Source of the DNA: Bacteroidales bacterium
Lineage (GTDB): Bacteria > Bacteroidota > Bacteroidia > Bacteroidales > JAADGE01
Direction of reading: 5' to 3'
Assembly (NCBI GenBank): GCA_026987795.1
Contig: JALSMF010000416.1
Location: 1-7,593, forward strand
DNA length: 7,593 nt
Shown piece by piece: positions 1-6,879 of the stretch (within the stretch, counting starts at the first letter, position 1; each line of letters opens with the position of its first letter). Below the pieces are notes generated by a model. The model searched no databases. It was not told where the DNA came from and saw only the letters and a program-made list of their open reading frames with translations. Both the position numbers and the translations under genes were made by a program.

Positions 1-76
1 TTTCGATTACAGTACCTATTTGCGTTTCTTCGTTGTATGCCGGAACAACAACGGCAATGGTTTTATCTTCAATCAT
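1..76 (-). CDS. Family 2 glycosyltransferase, N-terminal fragment (cut by window edge)
   Basis: The minus strand from the ATG at 76 reads MIEDKTIAVVVPAYNEETQI and then GTVIE before leaving the window (25 codons). The VVVPAYNEE stretch followed by a T-I/V-E helix is the classic first beta strand and nucleotide-sugar-binding loop of GT-A fold, family 2 glycosyltransferases, which transfer a sugar from a nucleotide or lipid-linked donor at the cytoplasmic membrane face. The DxD motif and catalytic base lie outside the window, so the acceptor and donor cannot be judged. The ATG lies 13 nt after the stop of the small barrel gene on the same strand, so it is probably the third gene of that operon. 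No Shine-Dalgarno sequence is visible, as is usual in Bacteroidota. The family call is firm for so short a piece because the motif is so characteristic. Its exact role (lipid, polysaccharide or protein glycosylation) is unknown. Confidence 0.82.
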   Translation of the reverse strand, partial: MIEDKTIAVVVPAYNEETQIGTVIE

Positions 77-89
77 CAGCTTGATATAA

Positions 90-602
90 TTACTGTTGTC
101 CTAATTTAAAATACAAACCTGTTTCGATTGTCGGCAGAAGGTAATAATCCTGGGCATCTGTAATATTATAACCGCCGTAACCTGCCATAACGGTAAAACG
201 CACTTTTCTGCCTACTTCAAATCCTGTTCCGAAACCGACATTATAACTTGTTCTTGTTTCTTCTTGTTCGGTATAGGTATTATAATAAGTGCTGTTAATA
301 AGTAAGTGATTTCCGAGATAAAGGTAAAAGCGAGTGTATTTTTTGTTTGTTAAAGAATATAAGCCTGTTAAACCTGCACTTACAAACTGAAAATCGTTTG
401 CTTTAAGCGGAATTGCCGTTATCTGAACTCCGTATTTTCCCGACCAATGCCTGAAAGACAGACCGATACCGGTCGTAAAACCTGCGTGCATACCGAGTTC
501 ATTCGATATATTTATAACTTCGTTATTTTCTGCTTCTTGTGCTGACACAGGCAATGCAAAGCATATAATTGCAATTAATATAATAACTTTTTTCAGTTTC
601 AT
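90..602 (-). CDS. Small secreted outer-membrane beta-barrel protein, function unknown
   Basis: This 170-residue protein starts with a clear signal peptide: lysines at 2-5, a hydrophobic core at about 6-17, and likely cleavage after PVSA (18-21) before QE. The rest alternates polar and aromatic or glycine residues in short amphipathic strands (for example 40-50, 54-63, 75-82, 90-103, 119-128, 134-143). It ends with GLYFKL at 162-167, a typical closing strand, with three further residues after it. This pattern fits a small 8-strand-type outer-membrane barrel or porin-like protein. No catalytic motif is visible. It starts 17 nt after the stop of the 1084-residue barrel protein and ends 13 nt before the glycosyltransferase, so it is very likely cotranscribed with both. 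I do not recognise a named family. It could be a structural companion of the large barrel protein, but that is inference from position only. Confidence 0.75.
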   Translation of the reverse strand: MKLKKVIILIAIICFALPVSAQEAENNEVINISNELGMHAGFTTGIGLSFRHWSGKYGVQITAIPLKANDFQFVSAGLTGLYSLTNKKYTRFYLYLGNHLLINSTYYNTYTEQEETRTSYNVGFGTGFEVGRKVRFTVMAGYGGYNITDAQDYYLLPTIETGLYFKLGQQ

Positions 603-619
603 TATTTTTATATTTAAGT

Positions 620-3600
620 TTAAAAATCCATATTTAATGAAAAGTAGAATATACGAGGCAAAATAATATTGTTATCAATACCCCATGCCCAATCCAAACG
701 AACAAAGTAGCCGAAAAGTTTACTTCTTACACCGAAACCGTATCCGAATACAACGGGGCTTCTGTTTTTGTCAATAACAACAGTTACGGGACCGGTTTTT
801 ACTGTTTCTGTATTGTAGGCATTTGAAGGGTCACTCGGCGTAAGCCCTGACCATGCAGAACCTGCATCGGCAAACCCGATAATTTGAAGGTTGTTAAAAA
901 GTGATGAATTAAGCGGACGATTAGCAAAATATTTTATTATCGGAAAACGAATTTCATTATTTATAACAAAAAAATTAGTGCCGTTACGTGCATTTTGAAC
1001 AAAGCCTCTCATATTTGTTGCAACTGCCTGATATACATAGTTTTCATTCTGATTTATATCTACGGAATAATCAAACTGCATTTTGTCAGGATTAAGGACA
1101 TACCAATTATCAACACCGCCGAGGTAATAAAGTAATTTGCTTTTACCGAAAGATGCACCGGCAGCAAATCTGCTTGCAAAAATTAAATCTCTGTGAATTC
1201 TTTTATAAAATCTGAAGTCGCCGCCTACGGTAAGAAGATTAGTGTATCCTTGGTCAACTTCCTGATAGTATTCGGTAAATAGTTTAAAGCGTGTTCCGTC
1301 GTATAAATTTAAGCCTAAATTTCGGGTATCATCGTATATGTATTCAAACTTCAGACCTGAAAAAAATTGATGCATTGACGGTTCTGCAAGTGTAGGAACG
1401 TCATTGGCAAGATATATACCTTTATCGTATCTGAAACTCAAGGTTCCTCTTACCGCTGCAACCTGATTAAAAGGATATTTCAATATATACATCAATTCAT
1501 TGGATATTGTTTTTCCGTAAAAAGTATATGTTGCATCACCGTATTCTCCCACATAGGTTTGCCTGTGAAACAAGTATTGTTTATCAACTCTTTTTTTTAA
1601 GTTTTCTAAACTCAATAAGTATTCAAAACTGTTAAGATTCGCTCCCATTCTGAAACCGCCGGTTATTCTGTAATCTTCAAATAAATCGTAAATGCCTGCT
1701 TTGGTAAAAATATTCATACCCGGATTAAAGTAATATGCACCGCCGGTAAAAACCTGATATGAGTTATTAAGCAAACCGAAATCTACCTGTTGAGTTAAAT
1801 GGTTTGTATAAAAATTCGTAAGATAGTTATATGTAGGCAAAAAACCGGCAGTGTCTTTTTTTTCAAATATTGTATCAATTAGGGGATGAAGCTGATAGTA
1901 TTTTATTTTTCTTTCTGTTTCAAAAACATAGGTGTTTATATCAACGGGAATACTGTCGGGATGAAGTAAGTTTTCGGGAGGATTTTTTCTCAGACTGTCT
2001 AATCGTTTTTTTTGTAAAATCTTTTCTTGCTCTTTAACAATACGCATACTGTCGGCATATTTAAGTTGCGATGTAAGAATTTTGCGATAATGTGTCTGTT
2101 TTATATTTTTAATTTTTGAGAAGTTTTCATTTTCATCAAAAATAAACCATCTCTTATTGTTAAAAATAATATCATCCGTTATTTTTTCTTTCTTATTATA
2201 ATCATAAAATTCTATGTTGCGGGAATAATTCGTTATTAAAAAATCATCGGTAAAATAACGATAATGTATTGCCGTATCAATGAAACTTATTACACTGTCA
2301 TACTCAATTATCTGTCGATTTACAATTCCCGTTTTGTCGGTTAATGTCATATACTTATTTTTTTTAACCTCAACGGGTAAATTTTCATCGTAATACGGGG
2401 TTTCGGTAAGTTGTTCCGTAGTTTTTTTCTTTAAGTCATAAACAAATAAGTCTTTTTGCTGAGAATGTTTATTTTTTTGGTTTCTGTTTGAAGCAAAAAT
2501 AATTTTTCCGGAGTTGTCAATAAAAGAAGGGTTAAAATCATCGGCGGCATCATCTGTTATCCTGTCATAATTTCCTGCTGCTACGTTGTAAATAAAAATA
2601 TCGGTTTGACCGTCAATAACTGCCGAAATCGCAAGCAAAAAACCATCGGCAGAATAAGATGCTGACAAAATTTTATCAAAAAACAGAATATTTCTTCTCT
2701 TAAGGCTTTTGTCTTTAACATTATACATATACATTCTCAGGTATCCTTGTTCCTCAACAAAAAATGTCAAACTTCCTGCAAAAGGATGCCATACAAGAAC
2801 AGGATATGTAAAATCGGGTATTTGGTCTAAATCGTGTCCTTTTTTTCTTATTGTCTTTACTTTTTTGTTTTGCTTGTCATAAAGTCGAATACGATATTTT
2901 CCGGACTGATTAGTTACATAAGCTATATATCTGTTATCCGGACTTATTTTTACGGTTTGAAATACTCTGTTTTTTTTAGATTTAAGAATCTCATATTTTT
3001 TGTCGGGCAACTCTACGGTTTCCAATCTTTCTCCGAATCTTTGCTTATAAAAATCTTTCCACAACGGTGATAATTCTTTTATGGAAAGCCCGAGAACAAA
3101 ACGGAATCCGCTGTCAATACTTTTATTAATCCTTGTCATATAAATTATGCTCGGTATTACATCTTTTCCGTATGTCTCACCTATAAAATACCAAAAAGAA
3201 TGACCTGCATATTCAGCATCTTTCCCTGTAAGGTGATTTATTTTTTTATATTTTTTACTCTGAAAACCGTCTTTTATTCTGTTTTCAATATAGATATTCC
3301 ACTCTTCGCTCAAATAACTTATCAATCCCTTTTCATACCAGTCAGGAAGTTCTATCAATGTTGAGTTTGTAAATTTTTTACCGAAACTTCCTCCGTAAAG
3401 CATATCATTTATAAGAACTTTTGTAATGCCCGAGGTTATCTGTTTCTCCATACTTTTATAATCGCCTTCGTAGTACACAAATATCTTATTGTCTATTATT
3501 TGTGTAGCGCCTCCTATATTTGAATTTTCATTTCCTGTATCGTAGCCGACATTACTTTCTCTAAAAGAAAATAAGTTTTTATAGGTAAGAAAAATAAGGC

Positions 3601-3874
3601 GTTTTTGCAGCCCGTATCCGAAAAAATTTTCTATTTCAGGAATCTTAGCTTCGGCTATTCGGGCAACTTTTCGGCTTAAACTGTCGCCGTTTTTGTAATA
3701 ATACACATCAAACCTGTCAAATCTGTGGTACTTCCAGTATCTGTTATGGAACTGCACCCTGTTTTTTCCGAAAGTCATTTGATGTCCGTTATAAAACTGA
3801 GCAGTTCCGCTTTCCTGAAAAAAAACAAAGATTATAATAAAAAAAAGTTGTCGGTATTTTTTCGTGATTTTCAA
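620..3874 (-). CDS. Outer-membrane protein: degenerate peptidase-MA-like domain + TolB-type beta-propeller + Omp85/BamA-like barrel
   Basis: This 1084-residue protein has a signal peptide (KKYRQ at 5-9, hydrophobic core 10-20, likely cleavage near GTAQ at 23-26). Residues about 35-285 resemble the gluzincin-like N-terminal domain of Bacteroidota TolB-like proteins: PDWYEKGLISYLSEEW at 177-192 matches the 'WF-EGLA-Y' segment, and AGHSFWYFIGETYG at 223-236 the following helix. Where HExxH zinc ligands would sit, the sequence is SGITK (148-152), so it is probably not a peptidase. Residues about 300-575 form PD40-type propeller blades (ISPDNRYIAYV at 310-320, YSADGFLLAIS at 407-417, IIFASNRNQ at 458-466). 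A charged linker (600-640) leads to a barrel at about 690-1084 with Omp85 features: MRGFVQNARNGTNFFVINNE at 955-974, IGFADAGSAW at 999-1008, and a terminal F. No ATG exists between the in-frame stop at 3890-3892 and codon 33, so I use TTG at 3874; starting later would remove the signal peptide. It is the first gene of a minus-strand operon. The substrate or partner is unknown. Confidence 0.85.
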   Translation of the reverse strand: MKITKKYRQLFFIIIFVFFQESGTAQFYNGHQMTFGKNRVQFHNRYWKYHRFDRFDVYYYKNGDSLSRKVARIAEAKIPEIENFFGYGLQKRLIFLTYKNLFSFRESNVGYDTGNENSNIGGATQIIDNKIFVYYEGDYKSMEKQITSGITKVLINDMLYGGSFGKKFTNSTLIELPDWYEKGLISYLSEEWNIYIENRIKDGFQSKKYKKINHLTGKDAEYAGHSFWYFIGETYGKDVIPSIIYMTRINKSIDSGFRFVLGLSIKELSPLWKDFYKQRFGERLETVELPDKKYEILKSKKNRVFQTVKISPDNRYIAYVTNQSGKYRIRLYDKQNKKVKTIRKKGHDLDQIPDFTYPVLVWHPFAGSLTFFVEEQGYLRMYMYNVKDKSLKRRNILFFDKILSASYSADGFLLAISAVIDGQTDIFIYNVAAGNYDRITDDAADDFNPSFIDNSGKIIFASNRNQKNKHSQQKDLFVYDLKKKTTEQLTETPYYDENLPVEVKKNKYMTLTDKTGIVNRQIIEYDSVISFIDTAIHYRYFTDDFLITNYSRNIEFYDYNKKEKITDDIIFNNKRWFIFDENENFSKIKNIKQTHYRKILTSQLKYADSMRIVKEQEKILQKKRLDSLRKNPPENLLHPDSIPVDINTYVFETERKIKYYQLHPLIDTIFEKKDTAGFLPTYNYLTNFYTNHLTQQVDFGLLNNSYQVFTGGAYYFNPGMNIFTKAGIYDLFEDYRITGGFRMGANLNSFEYLLSLENLKKRVDKQYLFHRQTYVGEYGDATYTFYGKTISNELMYILKYPFNQVAAVRGTLSFRYDKGIYLANDVPTLAEPSMHQFFSGLKFEYIYDDTRNLGLNLYDGTRFKLFTEYYQEVDQGYTNLLTVGGDFRFYKRIHRDLIFASRFAAGASFGKSKLLYYLGGVDNWYVLNPDKMQFDYSVDINQNENYVYQAVATNMRGFVQNARNGTNFFVINNEIRFPIIKYFANRPLNSSLFNNLQIIGFADAGSAWSGLTPSDPSNAYNTETVKTGPVTVVIDKNRSPVVFGYGFGVRSKLFGYFVRLDWAWGIDNNIILPRIFYFSLNMDF

Positions 3875-3905
3875 TTCTAAATTATTTATTTAGCATCCTA
3901 AAGCA

Positions 3906-3913
3906 CAAATTTA
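3906..3913 (-). promoter_or_regulatory. Candidate -7 box (TAAATTTG) for the large barrel-protein operon
   Basis: Read on the minus strand this site is TAAATTTG, a perfect match to the Bacteroidota sigma-ABfr -7 consensus TAnnTTTG. It would place the transcript start around 3899-3901, about 25 nt ahead of the TTG start codon at 3874, a sensible leader length. No convincing TTTG/TTG -33 element is found about 20 nt upstream, so the call rests on one box in an AT-rich region. A second identical box lies at 3998-4005 on the same strand and could be an alternative start point. Confidence 0.35.
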
Positions 3914-3968
3914 AAAAATAATGTGAATTGACTTTAATAAAATCTTATAAATATACAAAGACAGAACA

Positions 3969-4025
3969 TATATTTTGAGATAATAATATTAAGGACACAA
4001 ATTTATATAATATAATTTGAGATAA
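3969..4025 (+). repeat. 15-bp direct repeat upstream of the ABC ATPase gene
   Basis: TATATTTTGAGATAA at 3969-3983 and TATAATTTGAGATAA at 4011-4025 agree at 14 of 15 positions and start exactly 42 bp apart, about four helical turns. Both lie in the 195-nt divergent intergenic region, 45-100 nt upstream of the ATG at 4070. Each contains TTTG preceded by TA at a 3-nt instead of 2-nt spacing, so they may be poor tandem promoter boxes. They could also be two binding sites for one regulator, or chance similarity in AT-rich DNA. I see nothing that favours a known regulator. Confidence 0.4.
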
Positions 4026-4069
4026 AACGACTGTTTGTTTTTTATATTTTCAAAAGACATTAATTATTT

Positions 4070-5059
4070 ATGATAAAAATTAAGAGTGCGACAGCAGGCT
4101 ATTTTTCAAAAAAGGAAAAAATTGATATTATCAGTGAAATAAATATATCTGCCGAAGTCGGTGAATTAATTGCTCTTATAGGTATAAACGGCTCAGGTAA
4201 AAGCACGTTATTGCGTTCAATTGCAGGGCTGCATAAGCTTTTGTCGGGAAATATCTTTATTGATAACAAGAAACAGTCAGAATACGACAAAATAAGTTTT
4301 GCTAAAAAAACAGCTTTTGTATCTTCCGAAATTATAAACAGCAAATATCTTAAAGTAAAAGATGTTGTGGCTCTCGGAAGATTTCCGCATCAAAAAATAT
4401 CCGGAAGACTTACAGAAAAAGATAACAAAATAATAACCGAAGCTTTTGAGACCGTAGGAATACCTCATCTTAAAGAAAAATACATAAATGAAATAAGCGA
4501 CGGAGAACGACAGAAAGTTATGACGGCAAGAGCATTGGCACAAAAAACCGATATTATTTTGCTTGACGAACCGGCAGCTTTTCTTGATTTGGCAAACAAA
4601 TTTTCTTTGTATAAAATATTATCCGATACAGCTCAAAAATTAGAAAAAACCATTATTTTCTCAACCCACGATTTGAATATTGCATTAAAGTATTGTGATA
4701 AAGTATGGCTTATAAAAAATAAAACAATTTATGAAGGTGCTCAAGAAGATTTATTTTTAAGCGGCTTACTGTCAAATATATTCAGTGATAAAAATGTCAT
4801 TTTTAATTCCGACACATTTGAATTTTCTGTTCGAAACGACAAAATTATTCCCGTAAATATTGTATGTAATAAAAATTTAACAACCGTAAAAGAAGCTGTT
4901 ATAAACGCATTAAAAAGAAAAAGTTTTTACCCGGTAAATAAAGAGGCTGACATTAAAATTGAGATAAAAAATCAAGGCGATTATAAAATTTTTACCGACG
5001 ATTATACATTCAACGCAAATAATATTTATAATTTAGCTAAAATTGTAAAATCAATTTAA
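4070..5059 (+). CDS. FecE/BtuD-like ABC transporter ATP-binding protein, with C-terminal extension
   Basis: This 329-residue cytoplasmic ATPase has the full set of ABC motifs: an A-loop aromatic at Y11, Walker A GINGSGKST (38-46), signature ISDGERQKV (142-150), Walker B DIILLDEP (161-168), D-loop FLDL (171-174) and switch histidine H200 in IIFSTHD. Spacing and the LGRFPH segment (102-107) match the iron-siderophore/cobalamin importer class, in which the ATPase drives uptake through a FecCD/BtuCD permease. ISDGE replaces canonical LSGGE, a variant I associate with Bacteroidota members. The usual Q-loop glutamine seems absent: the segment is AFVSSEII at 82-89. Residues about 245-329 extend beyond the ATPase core with alternating strands and helices and no motif I recognise. 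No permease or binding-protein gene is visible beside it: a divergent barrel operon lies upstream and a barrel gene downstream. The substrate (iron chelate, haem, cobalamin) cannot be decided here. The ATG is preceded by the divergent intergenic region and has no Shine-Dalgarno sequence. Confidence 0.88.
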   Translation: MIKIKSATAGYFSKKEKIDIISEINISAEVGELIALIGINGSGKSTLLRSIAGLHKLLSGNIFIDNKKQSEYDKISFAKKTAFVSSEIINSKYLKVKDVVALGRFPHQKISGRLTEKDNKIITEAFETVGIPHLKEKYINEISDGERQKVMTARALAQKTDIILLDEPAAFLDLANKFSLYKILSDTAQKLEKTIIFSTHDLNIALKYCDKVWLIKNKTIYEGAQEDLFLSGLLSNIFSDKNVIFNSDTFEFSVRNDKIIPVNIVCNKNLTTVKEAVINALKRKSFYPVNKEADIKIEIKNQGDYKIFTDDYTFNANNIYNLAKIVKSI

Positions 5060-5102
5060 TTATTACGATAATCATTATTTAAAAACCCTAAAACAATCTA
5101 AA

Positions 5103-5696
5103 ATGAAAAAATCTTTTATCATTATTTTTACAGTAATGATGTTTGCATTTCAGACAAACATTTACGGACAAAATCTGAAATCAACCGTAAGTATGGATGC
5201 CGGAATAAGTTTGGCAGGAACATTAATAAAAACCGGTATTTATTTATTAGACGGTTATGACGAAAACGATATTGTTGATTACAAGTCAATTCCCGTAATA
5301 AACGGTGCTTACGATTATATGATTAACGACTGGTTAAGTGCCGGTATTGCAGGAGGTTATCAAAGTTTCGACTTTACTTTTCAGGAAGGAGACATTAATT
5401 TAAGCAGGATGAACATAGCTGCAAGAGCATTATTTCATTACGGAAAATCGGATAAATTAGATATGTACTCAGGAATAAGACTCGGTGCTACAATATGGAA
5501 TTCGGAAATGACATGGAATACCTCCGACCCTACTCTTGAAAGTTTTTTTAATGATAAGTATGTCGGAAGTTTTTTCAGAACCCAACTGGTTGCTTTAGGT
5601 ATAAGAGGTTATTTTACAGACAATATCGGAGCAAACGTTGAATTTGCAATCGGTTCGCCTTACTACCTCAGCGGAGGCGTAAATTTCAGATTTTAA
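5103..5696 (+). CDS. Secreted outer-membrane beta-barrel protein, function unknown
   Basis: This 197-residue protein begins with a signal peptide (KKS at 2-4, hydrophobic 5-16, likely cleavage around NIYG-Q at 19-23). The mature part shows barrel-type strands: DAGISLAGTL at 32-41, INDWLSAGIAGGYQSF at 74-89, LSRMNIAARALFHYG at 100-114, DMYSGIRLGATIW at 120-132 and RTQLVALGIRGYFTDNIGAN at 159-178. It closes with YLSGGVNFRF, whose final phenylalanine is the usual outer-membrane insertion signal. The pattern 'ndwlsaGi..Gy' followed by 'y.GirlG' is common in Bacteroidota porin-like (OMP beta-barrel domain) proteins. It starts 43 nt after the ABC ATPase stop, with no promoter box that I can see between them, so cotranscription is likely. 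A hairpin terminator follows at 5711-5743. Whether it works with the ATPase is unknown. It is too small for a TonB-dependent receptor, so it is not an obvious outer-membrane uptake partner. Confidence 0.75.
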   Translation: MKKSFIIIFTVMMFAFQTNIYGQNLKSTVSMDAGISLAGTLIKTGIYLLDGYDENDIVDYKSIPVINGAYDYMINDWLSAGIAGGYQSFDFTFQEGDINLSRMNIAARALFHYGKSDKLDMYSGIRLGATIWNSEMTWNTSDPTLESFFNDKYVGSFFRTQLVALGIRGYFTDNIGANVEFAIGSPYYLSGGVNFRF

Positions 5697-5710
5697 AAAT
5701 TTGCTTACAA

Positions 5711-5743
5711 ATAAGAGCGGCTAAAACGAGTCGCTTTTATTTT
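5711..5743. terminator. Convergent (bidirectional) hairpin terminator
   Basis: ATAAGAGCGGCT at 5711-5722 pairs with AGTCGCTTTTAT at 5729-5740 over 12 bp, including two G-U wobbles, with a 6-nt loop. The plus strand then continues TTT and the right arm itself is T-rich (TTTTATTTT at 5735-5743), which suits termination of the barrel gene ending at 5696. On the minus strand the mirrored arm ends in TCTTAT followed by TTG, giving weaker termination for the membrane-protein gene. The TAA stop of that minus-strand gene (5737-5739) lies inside the right arm. Confidence 0.7.
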
Positions 5744-6876
5744 AAGGCATAAGCAATTATCACACCCAAATAATTTCCTAAGGCATAGCCGATAATCCCT
5801 ACGGTTAAACCGGAAATTATAATTTCTTTATTATTTAATTTTGATGCAACAACCGGAACAAACGGCGGAGAAAAAATCAAAGATGTCATGGTAATAATTG
5901 CCGTATCGGCATCAATTCTGAAAATTGCGGAAAAAATAAAATTCAAAACAGTAATACCGAAAACAACGTATAGAACATAGAAGAAAATTTCTTCGGAAAT
6001 ATTTGTAATTGTCGTTAAATCGCCCATAGTTGCAACAACCAAACTGAATATAAGAATAAAATACATTCCGAGATGAAAAGTTTTAGGTATTTTATTTATT
6101 GCAGGAATTAAGGATAAAGCTATACCCAAAGTAGTAATAGTTAATATAGCAACAACAGCGGAATAATCTTTCGGAACAAGCATACTCAGGCCGCCGCCTA
6201 TTCCCAGTATCAGTAAGGAAAGCCCGAATGATTTAAGCAAAGGCAATCGATTTTCTTTATTTAAAATATCTGTATAAGATTCCATTTCTTCGGCTTTTTT
6301 AACTTCTTTTTCAGCATTTATATTTGCGTTTGTTTTAAAAGCCGGCAAAAACATAAGTCCTATTTTCTGAAATATACTCATAGCCATTATTAAAAAAACC
6401 GTACATACAAGCATATCGTATGTATGGGTAATTATAAAAACGGCAGGTTTTACCTCAAGAGCTGTTTTTATTGCCGCCATATTCGGTGTTCCTCCGGTAT
6501 AAACACCGGTAAGCAGTCCTGCAATTTTCCAGCCTTCCGGAATATCTTTTACAAAGAAAAAATAGCCCGAAACAACCGTAATAACAACCGCAATTACCAC
6601 CAACAAGCCCGAAAGCATCGTTTTTCCCGCTACATTAAGCCATGCTTTTATATTTGCGGAAAACAAAAGAAGCGGCAGAGCTAAAAGAACGCTTATTTCC
6701 GAGAAATTTTTTTGAATTTCAGAAACATTGTCCGGCATAAGTCCGCTGTTTCCGATTACAAGCCCGAAAAAATAAGCAATAAGCACAGAGCCTATTTTGT
6801 TTAATACCGTAAACTTATGTGTAAGATACAATATAACGGCGGGGAAAAATAAGTAAAAAAGTATAATTACAACCAT
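5737..6876 (-). CDS. DUF819 family multispanning membrane protein (putative transporter)
   Basis: This 379-residue, highly hydrophobic protein has roughly eleven or twelve membrane segments, approximately at 4-19, 25-43, 60-77, 84-108, 115-140, 146-178, 212-233, 238-258, 267-285, 296-320, 326-345 and 352-377. A polar, lysine/glutamate-rich cytoplasmic-type loop separates two halves at about 182-208. TGVYTGGTPNMAAI at 123-136 and FSPPFVPVVASKLNNKE at 335-351 are the conserved blocks of the DUF819 (YjcL-like) family. These proteins sit in the cytoplasmic membrane. I know of no established substrate, and the two-half organisation with a broken GGTPN helix suggests a secondary carrier. Length is normal for the family. 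The ATG at 6876 is chosen because the upstream ATG at 6884 is in another frame and runs straight into a stop. It lies 70 nt downstream of cbpM on the same strand and could be read from that operon or from its own promoter-like box at 6899-6906. Confidence 0.82.
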   Translation of the reverse strand: MVVIILFYLFFPAVILYLTHKFTVLNKIGSVLIAYFFGLVIGNSGLMPDNVSEIQKNFSEISVLLALPLLLFSANIKAWLNVAGKTMLSGLLVVIAVVITVVSGYFFFVKDIPEGWKIAGLLTGVYTGGTPNMAAIKTALEVKPAVFIITHTYDMLVCTVFLIMAMSIFQKIGLMFLPAFKTNANINAEKEVKKAEEMESYTDILNKENRLPLLKSFGLSLLILGIGGGLSMLVPKDYSAVVAILTITTLGIALSLIPAINKIPKTFHLGMYFILIFSLVVATMGDLTTITNISEEIFFYVLYVVFGITVLNFIFSAIFRIDADTAIITMTSLIFSPPFVPVVASKLNNKEIIISGLTVGIIGYALGNYLGVIIAYALK

Positions 6877-6879
6877 ATC

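Noticed and set aside
2834..3070. Plus-strand open frame of 78 codons
   Set aside because: It lies wholly antisense inside the well-supported propeller-barrel gene and is rich in F/Y/S/I as expected from the reverse of an AT-rich coding strand; no start context or domain.
3928..3957. TTGACT followed 18 nt later by TATACA, resembling an E. coli sigma-70 promoter on the plus strand
   Set aside because: Bacteroidota promoters use a different consensus, the region is very AT-rich, and the site would give a leader of over 100 nt; not strong enough to list.
4099..4543. Two minus-strand open frames (about 81 and 88 codons) antisense to the ABC ATPase
   Set aside because: They run opposite to strongly conserved Walker A and following ATPase sequence and have low-complexity compositions, so they are shadows of the coding frame.
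6424..6684. Plus-strand open frame of 86 codons
   Set aside because: Antisense to conserved DUF819 membrane segments; basic and asparagine-rich composition with no recognisable fold.
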